Part shown: one piece after another, positions 32,546-43,342 of the stretch
How positions within the stretch are numbered: the stretch's first letter is position 1
How the letters are laid out: the number at the start of each line of letters is the position of its first letter
Assembly (NCBI GenBank): GCA_034406715.1
Contig: CP137880.1
Coordinates: forward strand, 186,001 to 250,000
Reading direction: 5' to 3'
Source: Rhodotorula mucilaginosa
Taxonomy: Eukaryota; Basidiomycota; Microbotryomycetes; Sporidiobolales; Sporidiobolaceae
Length of the DNA: 64,000 nucleotides
The notes under the pieces: generated by a model
Databases searched by the model: none
What the model was told of the DNA's origin: nothing
What the model saw: only the letters and a program-made list of their open reading frames with translations
Made by a program: the position numbers and the translations under genes

Positions 32546-34870
32546 ATGAAGTTCACCTTGCTGAGCGTGGTGGCCATCGCCGCCGCGGCTTCAGACTCGT
32601 ATGCTGCCCCCGCCGCGAGTTCCCTCGCTGGACCCGTCACGACGGGCATCTTTTCCGCCGTCTCGGCCATCCCGTCCTTTGCCACCAACCTCTCCGGTCA
32701 AGTCGCTTCGGCGACGTCGAGCGTGCTCTCGGGAAACACGGCGTCGGGGTCGTCCGCAACTGCTGCCCCGTCCCCGTCCGCTTCGGGCGCGTCGAGCATG
32801 CAGTCGATGGCTTCGAGTCTGTCGGGCTCGGCCTTCAGTCCCTCGAGCATGATGCCGATCGCTTCGGGCAACATGACCATGCCGAACATGACTTCGAGCG
32901 CATCGGCTTCATCCGCCGCGTCGACCGCGACCGGCGTCGCCGGAGGTGCCGGATCCAACAGCAGCTCGTCTTGCGCTCCGACGTCGTTGCCGGCGTCCGC
33001 GACGGAGCTCCCGACGACGGTTCCGACTGGAACGGTCATCACGGGTGACTACACGGGTAGCTACCGCCCGCAAGTGCACTACAGCCCGCCGAAGGGATTC
33101 GTGAGTAGTTCCGAGGACCGTTTTCTGATCCGTTCTTGGCTTGCTGCTGACCCAAAGAGATGCCGACAGATGAACGACCCGAACGGATGTTTCCGCGACA
33201 CCAACGGCACGTACCACCTCTACTACCAGTACAACCCGCTCGAGTACGTCGCCGGGAACCAGCACTGGGGACACGCCACCTCGGACGACCTGTACCACTG
33301 GACGAACCAACCCATCGCCATCTTCCCGCCCAACTCGACCTCGCAGGTCTTCTCCGGTTCGGCAGTGCTCGACCCGAACAACACGTCGGGCTTCTTCCCG
33401 AACACGACCGACGGCGTCGTCGCCGTCTACACCCTCAACACGCCGACTCTCCAAGTCCAGGAGGTCGCGTACTCGACCGACGGCGGCTACAATTTCACGC
33501 CGTACGAGAACAACCCCGTCCTCTCGGTCGGCAGCAACCAGTTCCGTGACCCCAAGGTCTTCTGGTACGAAGACCACTGGGTCATGGCCGTCGCCGCCGC
33601 CAACGACTTTACCATCGAAATCTACACCTCGCCGAACCTCACGTCGTGGACCTTCGCGTCGAACTTTACCCACCACGGTTTGCTCGGACTCGCGTACGAA
33701 TGCCCGAACTTGGTCCAGGTGCCGTTCCAGGACGACCCGTCCCAGTCGGCCTGGCTCATGTACATTTCGATCAACCCTGGCGCGCCACTCGGCGGCAGTG
33801 TCGGCCAGTACTTCCCGGGCGACTTTAACGGAACCCATTTTGTGGCGTACGACTCGGCGGCGAGGATCGCAGACTTTGCGAAGGACAACTACGCCTCGCA
33901 GTGGTTCGCCGACACGGAGAACGGCGAATCGATCTCGATCGCCTGGTGAGTGCTTCCTTTCGCGACCTCGCTTCCCCTCCTTCGGCGACCTTCCCCTCCC
34001 CCTCCCCCCTTCCCCCTTGCACATCACAGTCCACAAACGTGACTTTTTCATGCACGAACAACGCACGTGCGAAAGCGCCGCGCCGTGCGGAAAAAAACAC
34101 GGGCGCTCCGGACCTTCGTTTTCGGACTGAAAACTGACCCAAACTGACCCATTTCTTCACGACTCGATAGGGCTTCCAATTGGCAATATACTCAGCAAGT
34201 TCCTACGGGACCAGACCAAGGATTCAGGTCCGCGATGTCCTTGCCGCGCCGGAACTACCTTACGAACATTACTCGTCTTGGGTGGGATCTCGTCTCGCTT
34301 CCGTACGACCTCTCGCCGGTCGTCGGTCCTTCGCTCCTGTCGTCGACCGAAGCCAACTCGACCGCCGATGTCGACTTTACCAACGTGACTTCGAACGCCG
34401 TCTGGTTCAGTCTGAACGTGACCCTCCCCGACGCCGCAATCCAGAACGCTTCGCTCATTGCGGCCGACGCATCGATCAACATCACCTTCCTCCCTTCGAC
34501 CAAGTGCTCCTCCTCTTCGGGATCGGGGTCCGACTCACCAGCCGCGACCTTGACCTACTTCTACGCGGGTCTGACGAACGGAGCGCTCGCGCTCACTCGT
34601 CCGGCGGCTTCCTCCTCGTGGGGAGCCGAGAACCCCTTCTTCACCGACAAGTTTTCGTACACGCTCGTCGACCCGCTCACGTCCCTCGTTGGCGTGTTTG
34701 ATCGGTCGATGCTCGAGGTGTTTGTCAACGAGGGGGCGCACTCGGCTACCATGTTGGTCTTCCCCGATTCGCCGGTCGGGAGTATGAAGGTCGCGACTGG
34801 GGGATTGCCTGAAGGCACGCAGGTCAACCTGCAGGTCAACGGCCTCGAGTCGACCTGGCAGTCCTCGTGA
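32546..34870 (+). CDS. Secreted invertase, glycoside hydrolase family 32
   Basis: Invertase hydrolyses sucrose to glucose and fructose. Exons 32546-33100, 33170-33945 and 34171-34870 join in frame to 676 residues. A signal peptide ([20 protein letters not shown]) is followed by an Ala/Ser-rich linker of about 140 residues, longer than usual, then [15 protein letters not shown]. Its Asp in MNDPNG is the nucleophile. FRDPKVFW and YECPNLVQV follow; the Glu in ECPNL is the acid/base. [13 protein letters not shown] is restored across intron 2, and the C-terminal beta-sandwich ends [17 protein letters not shown]. Many N-glycosylation sequons are seen. Intron 1 (69 nt) is a multiple of three and has no stop, so unspliced RNA would insert 23 residues just before the nucleophile. 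Intron 2 is 225 nt, about three times the local norm. Confidence 0.96.
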
Positions 34871-35017
34871 GTGAGGGCGTGAGATCTGCCCCAAAATCCA
34901 AATATCATTTCGCCTTTTCTTTATCATTTTCTTCCTTTCACCCTCGCATTGATCCAAACGAAGAAGAGGAACCCTCTTGTGCAAAGTCTATCTTGTTTAC
35001 ACTCTGTCCAGAGGCAT

Positions 35018-35774
35018 CTAATGCGCGCCTGAGAACCCGTGTCCTCCGTGCGCTTCTGCGCCGACTCCGAGCAAGGCGATGAACCTCCCGAACGCGACTT
35101 CTCCCGCCATGAGGCCGACGAGGATGGCGATGAAGAAGTAGGCGTTGAAGGTCATGACTGCGAGCATGAGGAGGTACGAGATGAAGGCCTGCAGTCCGAA
35201 GAGGACGGAGCGTGGCAGGTCGATGGCGAGGGAGAAGGCTGGCGAGAAGGGCATCGTCGGGACGGCGCCGGCGAGTCGAGGGGACGGTGATCTTGACGAT
35301 GAGGATTGACCGGCTGCGAGTTCCGAAGTGCGCATGTAGGCCGGTGCGTCTTCGTCTTCCTCGCCGGTTTTCGGTTCCAGTTCCGGTTGGGACGAGAGTG
35401 CGATCGCGCCCTGCCTCCTCCTGCTCCGTTCGTGGAGGGATTTGGCCCAAGCGATTTCTGCGCAGACTTTGACGGCCGAGAGGAACCTGGACAGGATGGC
35501 GAGGAAGGCCAAGCCGAGGCAGGCGCCGAAGGTGGAACCGGGCGACGTGGGCGTCCAACCGGAGAACCAGAGGTTGGCGTCTCCGAGCGAGGTCGTGAAT
35601 GCGGTTGCCATGTGCATGGCGGTCGTCGAGTTGCTCATGCCCATGTCTGTGTAGTCGGGGTGTGTGGGTCAGCAGCAGGAGGGGTGAGGCCGAGGCGGGA
35701 GAGAGGGACTGACCCATGCCAGACATGTCGGGCATGCTGTGATCGACTCCTCCGTGCAGCTGGACTGTCTGCAT
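35018..35774 (-). CDS. High-affinity copper transporter, Ctr family
   Basis: Ctr proteins form trimeric Cu(I) channels in the plasma membrane. Exons 35774-35714 and 35646-35018 join in frame to 229 residues. The extracellular N-terminus has clustered Met and His (HSMPDMSGM, DMGMSNSTTAMHMATAF). TM1 follows (residues about 50-75, FGACLGLAFLAILSRFLSA), then a hydrophilic loop with SSQPELEPKTGEEDED. TM2 has the diagnostic M-x3-M (MLAVM) and TM3 the GxxxG (GLMAGEVAFG), then GAEAHGGHGFSGAH at the end. The single intron splits a short Met-rich exon from the rest. Its ATG lies 294 bp from that of the divergent metalloreductase gene, a natural functional pair because Ctr imports the reduced copper. 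Confidence 0.94.
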
Positions 35775-36068
35775 CCTCGTGTGTGTCTCCAGAGCGAGCA
35801 CAAGGAGGTCAAGTTGCTGCGAGCGAGCGGCTCTCTTTCTCTCGGTCTCGGTGCACACCTCTCCGCAGCTCGGCCTGCCTTCCGATAGCCGGACCAGAGC
35901 TTCGATAGAATCAATCCGTTCGTTCGGAGCTTACGCCTAGAAGCCCAGCTGCCCTCGTCCGCGAGCAGGCCTCCAACCCGCCGGAGCCGCCTCATCAGAC
36001 TCGCCGAAACTCCGCCCCAGAACACCGAGGCTAGCCAAGACCGGCCGGAGCAAGGCGCCGAGACAAGG
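35775..36068. promoter_or_regulatory. Shared Ctr / metalloreductase promoter with two CGATAG motifs
   Basis: The whole space between the two ATGs is 294 bp. CGATAG occurs at 35883-35888 and 35903-35908, on the same strand and 20 bp apart. Iron-responsive fungal GATA repressors (the Urbs1/SreA/Cir1 class) bind HGATAR, which both copies match. Joint regulation of both genes by metal status is inferred. Confidence 0.5.
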
Positions 36069-38854
36069 ATGTCGGTCTGCTGGAGCTCGAGCGGCGTACC
36101 AGAGCCGTGCGGAGGCTGGAACAGTGAGGTCCTTCCTCTCCGAAACTGCGTTCACAAATCTCGGCTGACATTCTGAGCGCTCGCAACAGTCTACGACTCG
36201 TACAAGACCGATCCCAGGTACCAACGCTTCTTCACGATCGCATGGACCGGTACCCTCGCACTCGTCGTCCTGACGAGGGTTCCGGCATACCTCGCGTTGC
36301 TCTCCTCGGGAGAATGGAGAAACGCCATCGGCGGCTGGCAAGGGTTCCTCGGAGTGCATGAAGATCAATCGGGCGGATACCGACGAGTCGTGGACGCAGA
36401 CGGGCAACCGACGCGCAAACCTAGAAGACGCCGTCGAACGCTGTCGACGATTCGCAAACCGTTCCTCGCAGCCACGAGCGTGATCCACTCGGTCTCGCGC
36501 ATCTCGATCCCGATCCCCTCGGTCGCGACTCGCATCCTCCCGAGTCGATGGCGCCTTCCTCCTTCCTGTCACCCGTCGCGGACATACCTCCCCTTCTCGC
36601 TCGGCCATCTCGCCTGGGCGCTCCTCATTCCCGCCTTCCTCCTCGCGACCCTCTTGCCCGAGTCTGAACTCCGCGCCAACCCGAACCGATTCGGCTTCCT
36701 CGCCCTCGCGTGTTTGCCGCCAATCTTTGTCTTGAGCGTCAAGAACGGTCCGGTCGCGTGGATTGTCGGACGAGGATGGACCGCGGTCAATTTTTTGCAT
36801 CGCTGGTTGGGCCGGATGATGGTCCTCTTGGTCCTGTTGCACTTCTACTTCTGGACGATTCAGGTGCGTCCTCAGACCGGTTTTGCAAGACCTGAACGTC
36901 CTCGCTGACCTGCCATCGTGAGAACTCTGCAGTACTCCGGCTCAGCGCAGACCGCTTTCCTGGCCGGCGAGAAGGAACGTCGCGGGATCACGGCTCTCGC
37001 CTTCCTGCTCCTGATTACGCTTTCCTCCCTGCCGCCAATGCGACGTTTCTCGTACCCGATCTTTTTCCTCCTCCACTACGTCGGCCTGATCGGTTTCCTC
37101 GTCTCCATCAACCGTCACACAGTCTACGCCGGACCTTGGGCGACGTACATCGTCATGGCGATCTATGCGTCCGATATTCTTGGACGGATAGCGTCGATGC
37201 GGGTGAGGTGGGTCGAGGCGGAAGCGCTGGAAGGTGGAATGGTCAAGATTTCGATGCCGGGCGTCGCCGCCGGATGGAGGGGCGGCCAACACCTCTCGGT
37301 TCGCCTCTTCTTCGTACCGCCGCCTTTGTCTATGTCCGAGGGGACGGGGCGTTTCCGCCGCTTGGCGAGCCAACTCGCTCACGGTCTGCGCGGCGCGGTC
37401 CGACCTTTCGAAGCCCATCCGCTCAGTATCGCCACCGTCGCTCCTAAAGACGCAGTCTCGCTCGCGTCAGAATCCGGAGTCCCTCGCGGGATTGAACTTT
37501 ATGCGCATTCGTGCGGGCCCGACACGTGGACGGGAGACTTGCACCGCTACGTCGTCGAGGCGGCACGACCTCTTCCGGTACGCGCCCGCTCGACTACCGC
37601 ATCAGCGCCCAGCCCGCGCAGCAATAAGAGCAGGAAGGTCTACATCCCCTGTCTCTTCGAAGGACCGTACGGCGGCATCCCGGCGCACGAGTCCCCCTCG
37701 ATCCAGAACGACACAGAAACGGTTCTGCTCGTCGCGGGCGGGAGCGGCATGTCGTTCGTGCTCGGCGTACTCAACTCGATCGTCGGTCGACGACTCGCGA
37801 CGGGCAAAGCGGGCAGGGTCGAGGTGGTTTGGACGGTGCGGCAGCGGGCCCACTTGGCTTGGTTCGCGGATCGTTTGAGCGAGGTCGTGGCGGTTGCAGA
37901 TGGCTCGCCACTACGAGTCGTCGTCCGCACTTTTGTCACGTGCGACGAGACTCTGACGACGGCGGTCCCGACCTCGTCTTCTCCCGAATCGGCAGCGTCG
38001 ACAAACGCAGAATCTTCCACTTCCCCTCGCGAAATCCTCCTCTCCCGCTTTGCCGGGAAGGCGACGATCTCATACATTCGCCCGTCATTACGAGACCTCG
38101 TGCGTGAGACGGTCGACCGCGCCCTGGCCCCTTGCGGGCACTGCTTCCCAGTCTGCCGCTGCGGGGAACTCGCCACAGCCTCGGCAGCCGGCATGTGCGC
38201 GAACGACGAAGAGGAATGCGTCGGCGGATGTGGAGGCGTCGCCAACGCTCGTGAGCTCGTCGTGGATGAGGATGCCGAAAACGAGAAGAAGCAAAAGGAC
38301 CGCATCGGCGAAGACGAGAAGGATGAGATCGATTCGCTGCCTGCCCTGGCGCAAAAAGCCGGCGTGAAGCCTTGTTGCTTGACAAAGGCGTCGACGTTGG
38401 ACATCGACACTATCAGCGAGATCACCGAGCTGCCGACCGTCGTGAACGTCGGTCCATCCTCTTGTTGCGGGCCGACTTTGGTCGGTTCGTCCTCGACGTT
38501 GAAAAGCGGTTGCGGCGGTTGCTGTTCTCGCACAACCGGTGGAGGGTGCTGTACCGGCGCGATTATCGGGCCCGCGAGTCCGGCACGGGGAGATCGGGAC
38601 GAGCAAGATCGGCAAGAAGGCAAACCACTCCGAGTGCGAACAGAAGGGATGGCAGTGATCGTTTGCGGGCCAAGCAACATGGTCGTGAGTCTGTTCATTG
38701 TTACATGCATCTAGACCATGTGCCTTTGTGACGCTGACTCTACCCCTTTGAACCTCATCAGGCCGAGACTCGAAATGCCGTCGCCAGGATTCCGCTCGCC
38801 AAGCAGGTTCGGATCGGCGGAATCGCATGCCATGTAGAGCAGTACAGTGTCTAA
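36069..38854 (+). CDS. Ferric/cupric reductase (FRE type) with a Cys-rich insertion
   Basis: Metalloreductases pass electrons from NADPH through FAD and two haems to Fe(III) or Cu(II) outside the cell. Exons 36069-36123, 36190-36863, 36933-38684 and 38762-38854 join in frame to 857 residues. Haem ligands lie in NFLHRWLGRMM and VLLHFYFW, and in FFLLHYVGLIG with a second His at INRHTVY. The FAD site is FEAHPLSIATV, the NADPH site VLLVAGGSGMSFVLGVLN, and the C-terminal GMAVIVCGPSNMV continues into AETRNAVARIPLA. Between the NADPH-binding part and that end lies an insertion (38133-38560) with about sixteen cysteines: CGHCFPVCRCGE, MCANDEEECVGGCGG, KPCC, SSCCGP, SGCGGCCSRTTGGGCC. A basic loop (TRKPRRRRRTLS) follows the first TM segment. 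Confidence 0.94.
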
Positions 38855-39828
38855 TCTCAGAAGGTGTTGGAACCTCTGGATCCTCACCTGTGATCGCTGG
38901 CCCTGCCTCACTCACGAACCAAGAGCCTGCCGAAGCGACTCTCAGGGCGAGCCGGCTTTCTCCCCTCCCTCGAGCCGAAATCGACAAGGAACTTGGCACC
39001 CACGCTCGTTTCGCAGCCGACGAGACATCGATTGATGCCTCATCGATTGCAGCCTGAGCGGCTTGCGCCCACACCCACGACGATCGCAGACGGACGTGGG
39101 CGACCGTCGGCGGAAGCAGAAGGGTTGAGATCTCGGGTGGCGGAAATCGTTCAAGCGTCGGAAAGAGCATGTGTGAGCCAGGTGCATGGCCTGCAAGGAG
39201 CAGTCGCTTGCTTCCGACCACCAGTCCAAGTATCCGGTCTCGCTGGAGATGTCTGTCATGGTCAGCTGGCTTGCCGAAACTTACACTCTCGATCCGCTTT
39301 CTTTCTCTTCTGCCACCTCTTCACAGCACATCGAAGACTGTACACTTTATCGCATGTTTTACGCTTTAACGAGATGGGGCAGAGAGCCGAGCCGAATTCC
39401 AAGCTCTTGTTTCGTTTGCACGTCGGGCGGACTCCGAGGTCTTTTACCGTGGGCGAAATGAGCATGATCGCCAGCGGCGGATCAAGGTCGCAGTCTCGGC
39501 TGAGATTGCTGGAAGGCTTCCCGTCGCGCCCACGCGTGACACGAGAGGCCAGGAGGAGACTCCGGCCCGTCTGACGACCTCCGAGCCGCAGAACGATCGA
39601 GACGGCTGCTCGGACCGCTTCATCTCTGATCTTCGGAAAGGGATCGTCAGAGTTCCCCGCGGCGCGGGCTGACGGCTCGGAGATGGTGTACAGTCGGGCA
39701 GCGAGGAGGAACCGTGGATCGCCGACGCCTTCGGCCTCGACAATCCCCTGAGAAAGGTAAAAGCCGCTGTCGTCGCTCAAAGGCTGCCTGCAACCCGTTG
39801 GAATGTAAATTTGCGCGTCTCGCTACAT
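38855..39828. other. Intergenic region with unassigned minus-strand frames
   Basis: 974 bp between the reductase stop and the dehydrogenase stop. On the minus strand there is an ATG at 39259 (MTDISSETGYLDWW) and an open frame from about 39060 to 38870 (QAAIDEASIDVSSAAKRAW). I could not join them with plausible introns, and neither resembles a known protein. A longer minus-strand frame (39780-39262) lacks an ATG start. A small gene cannot be excluded. Confidence 0.25.
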
Positions 39829-41433
39829 CTACAAGGTGTCGTCTAGAATCTGGCATTTGATTGCTGAAGACAAAGCACGATTTCCCCTCGTCAGCTAGGC
39901 GAGCTTCACAGCGCAGACCGAAGGAAAAGGTGGGCTCACCTCCGCTCGACGGGTCGACCGCCGTCTCGAAAGCCTGCACAGCGTTCTCCAGCGTAAAGCG
40001 ATGCGTCACCAAAGGCTTGAGATCGATCAGACCGCCCGCAACAAGACCTGAGAAGGTCGAATGAGGTAGCGACAGCGGAGAGGAAGAGCGGAATGAAACC
40101 AGGTCAGCATCGCAGAGAGGAGAGATGAAAGCATATGGCAACGTACGGATCGCCTTGGGATATTGGTTGGCGTAGCGATACTGGAACTTGAGGTCGATCT
40201 CGTTGACGCTGCAGTGCATGAGCGGCAGATTCTGGAAGTCTTTGCCGACGCCGATAACGAAGACCACGCCGCCGAATTTCGACGAGTAGATAGCCGTCTG
40301 CACGCTCGACTCGACGCCGGTGCACTCGAGTGCGACGTGGACGCCTGTCGAGAGGCCTGCGGCGTCCTTGATCTGGGTGGCGACGTCCTCCGGTTTGACC
40401 CCCCGCTCGACAAGAATCGTCTTCACCTCCGGGACGAGCTTCTTGACAAAGTCGAGACGGGACTGAGCGATGTCGGTAATGATGATGGGCGTGGCACCCG
40501 CCGCACGAGCGGCGAGCAGACTGACGAGGCCAATGGGGCCGGCGCCGCTTTTTTACGAGGGGTTCGAGTTTCAGCACACACTCCTTGCGCAATGCAAAGG
40601 GCAACAACTGACCAGATCAGGAGCGAGTCTCCGAGCCTGAGATTGGCGCGCTCGATCCCGGCGAGTGCGACGGCGAGCGGTTCGAGCAGAGCGCCCTCTT
40701 CGAAAGAGATGTTGTCGGGAAGGCAATGAACCCACGACGCCGGGTGCGCGTGATACCGCGTCAACAAGCCATGGTAAGGCGGTGTCGAGAAAAAGACGAC
40801 ATCCTTGCAGGCGTTGTATCGCCCGACGCGACACTCTTCGCATTCGCCGCAGGGCAGTCCGGCTTCGATGGCGACGCGGTCGCCCTTCTTCAAGCCTTCA
40901 ACGCCCGGACCAACTTCGTAGACCTCTCCCGAGGCTAGGAGGATAACGAAAGGAGACGAGGGCCGGTTTAGCGAAAGGTCTGGGCGACAAACCTGTGAAG
41001 GCACTCACATTCGTGCCCTGCTCCGCACACGTCTCGCACGACCATGGTGTCTCCGATGCGTCCATGCTGTAATCGGAAATGGTCAGGAAGACGGTCTACT
41101 GCGCATATAGCGCTGGACGTACCTTCCAGAAGTGACAGTCGCTGATGTCGGCAAGCGGCCCGACGGAAAGTCAGCTCATCGTTCGCATCGAGGAATACGC
41201 GACCACACGCACCTGCCGCAAATGCCGGTCGCGCGTACATGCAGCACGACTTCGCCTTCTCGAGCTTTGGGTATCGGCTTTTCAATCAAGTGCAGCTGCG
41301 CGCCTGGAGCATAAGCCGCGGCGATGTTCTGGTTCGGATTCCGCTGCGGCACGACGCCTTCCTCAAGGATCTTGAACTCGGGCGACTTGAGCACGAGCTC
41401 CGGAGCATACGCAGTCGGGTAGGAGGGTGCCAT
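39829..41433 (-). CDS. Zinc-dependent polyol dehydrogenase, L-arabinitol 4-dehydrogenase type
   Basis: Medium-chain zinc dehydrogenases of this group oxidise L-arabinitol or xylitol/sorbitol with NAD in pentose catabolism. The start MAPSYPTAYAPELVLKSPEF is at 41433. Catalytic zinc ligands are in GICGSDCHFW and GAGHE, structural zinc cysteines in LPCGECEECRVGRYNACKDV, and FFSTPPYHGLLTRYHAHPAS is typical of the arabinitol group. The nucleotide site is CGAGPIGLVSLLAARAAGA, and the Asp of IIITDIAQSR favours NAD over NADP. The exon coding SDCHFWK is only 19 nt (41123-41141). The intron before CGAGPIG ends in AAG. The last exon gives AIKCQILDDTL, stop at 39829-39831. At least six introns interrupt about 390 residues. 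Whether the main substrate is arabinitol or sorbitol cannot be settled from sequence. Confidence 0.9.
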
Positions 41434-41685
41434 GCTCGAGTTGTCTGATTGCAGGAGAAGGCTACAGCGTCCTTGCACGTCCTGCTCAGCCGCGGCTGTT
41501 TTTTGAAGTGGGGGCTTCGGTTCGGTCGGCTGCAGCAAACGGTATGTCGGATTTGCAGCCCTTTCGGGCGGATGCCCCTAGAGCCTTACACACCCGCTCG
41601 ATTCCACTCTTATCATGCTATGGCATAGAAAACATCCTGATGCACCAAAGTTACCGCTCGGTCGGTCTAAATACCCGCTATAAAC

Positions 41686-42837
41686 AATGCTACGCTCGCT
41701 CAAAGTGAGATCCGCCGGTGCATCCGCCTGCTGCTCCGCCGCGCCGCTCAATCCGCCGGGCGGCCGCCGCTTGATCCGCCGTCCGCTCGAGGTGCGCTCC
41801 GCCGCTCGATCCGCCCTTGTGCTCGCCCATCGATTCGCCATCCGCCGCTTGATCCGCCGTTTGATCCGCCGTAAGATCCGCCCTTTCGCCACTCCAGCGT
41901 ACTGGTGAACTCTCACCGCATATGCTCGGGTATATAGTGTGTTCAAGCCACGCAGCTTTGCTGCTGGACTTTGGAGAGTGTTCTACACTGCCGACAGCCT
42001 AAAAGCACCGAGAGAATGACCCGTCAGGGAGCGGGCAAACTGCTCCTATGTTTGCGGGTGCTCGTTGCGAGCTCGGAGGAAACAGTGCCATGCTGGGTAG
42101 CTCTTGGTTTGACGCTGCTCCAAAGATATAGCAATGCGCAGCTTGCCCAAAGCAGCAAAACACGTGATTCAGGCTTGAGCAATTTGGCCACTTCGCGCGG
42201 GCAATAGTTCCCTTCTTTCCCGCCGTTAAAATCCCCTTCCAGTCAGAGACGGTGAGTAGCAGTGTGCTGTAGACATATCTGACCCCAAGGCAGCCAAAAG
42301 CGACCACGCAGTCTTGAGTCCAAGCCTTGCGCGTGAGGCAACCCCTCCCGTCGAGCGGTTGCAGATGCTCGCGCGGAGCGGCGCGGACAAGCGGCTACTT
42401 CGAGCGTTTCCAGGTAAGTGGAGGTGGCGAGGGAGCGTGCGCATCTGCCAGGGCGTGTCAGGTGCTTAAAAGAAACCAAGAAAAGGAGTGAGAATGCGGA
42501 CCTGGCCTTGCAAGGTTTCTGCCGGACCCTTCTGGCGGAGAGCTGTTCAAGCAACCCACGGTATGCAAATGAGTAGAGGGCGCTAAGGGCGTGAAGCAGC
42601 GCTGGCTAGAAAAAGCTGTAGCAGCCGCGTCAAGGCAGAGAAATAGAAGCGGCGGTGGCAAGGGCGGATTGGCAGGCGGATTGGCGGGCGGAGAGCGGAT
42701 CGAGGGTCGAGCTCACAGGCGGATCCAGCGGCGGAGAGCCCCTCGAGCAGACGGCGGATTAAGCGGCGGATTGAGCGGCGCGGCGAGTCTACCGGCGGAC
42801 TCAGCGGCGGACCAAAGTTTGAGCGTCCGTAGCGCAT
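41686..42837. mobile_element. Foldback-like inverted-repeat element, non-autonomous
   Basis: Two arms of about 190 bp face each other: left about 41686-41882, right about 42650-42837, with about 770 bp between. A 22-nt block is identical in inverse orientation (41737-41758 against 42764-42785), and the match extends with substitutions and small gaps over the whole arm, out to the GCTACG and GCTCAAA blocks at the outer ends. Each arm is made of short direct repeats of a 9-10 nt unit like GATCCGCCG, at least ten per arm on the left. Such arms of short repeats are known from foldback transposons. The interior has no coding capacity that I can support, so it would need help from elsewhere. Target-site duplications were not identified. 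An alternative is a cruciform-forming regulatory or structural repeat. Confidence 0.6.
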
Positions 42838-43342
42838 TCTTCCGAGCCTGTGAGCAAGCTTTGAGCCGGTAAGACATGTCTTCCAGCTCATGTCAATCGC
42901 AGGGTACAATCTTGAGCAGAATGAACCGCAGAGTAAGCCGGCGCGAGGTGTCAAAGTGCGGCGGACGTCAGGGCGGAAAGTCGTTCATTCCGTGCAGCAA
43001 AATAGGTGGGGGCGGAGCGCAGCAGCTGCGATCCGAAGCGAGTTCTGCTCGTCGAGCCGGTCGGAGCCCTGCAGCTGCGCTGCTGCAGCTTGCAGCACCA
43101 CGGCTGCCCCCGCGGACTACAGTCTGGGCCGACGGCCCACGCAGCCAGGTCCGCTTCGAGAACTGCTGTGCTGTCCGAGTTGAGCCGCAAGTTTAACCCT
43201 AACCTTCAAGAGGCCGCCCCGATCCACGCTCGTCTCGAACCGGATCATGTCGGCGCGGCTTCCGCCCACGACGCGGCCGGTGCGAGAGTCGAGGCGAAAC
43301 CGCCGCTCGCATGCGACACTGTCGCAGCTCAGCTGGAAGAAC
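42838..43342. other. Non-coding stretch between the inverted-repeat element and a gene fragment
   Basis: No supportable gene. It holds a GC-rich patch dense in PstI-like CTGCAG and GCAGC words (43018-43110) and, at 43193-43205, ttaaccctaacct, less than two telomere-type units. Confidence 0.35.

Noticed and set aside
38088-39221. Minus-strand open frame running antisense into the metalloreductase
   Set aside because: Most of it is a shadow of the reductase exon; only the part beyond 38855 is worth noting and it could not be modelled as a gene.
43193-43205. ttaaccctaacct, like interstitial telomere repeats
   Set aside because: Fewer than two CCCTAA units; too short to mean anything.
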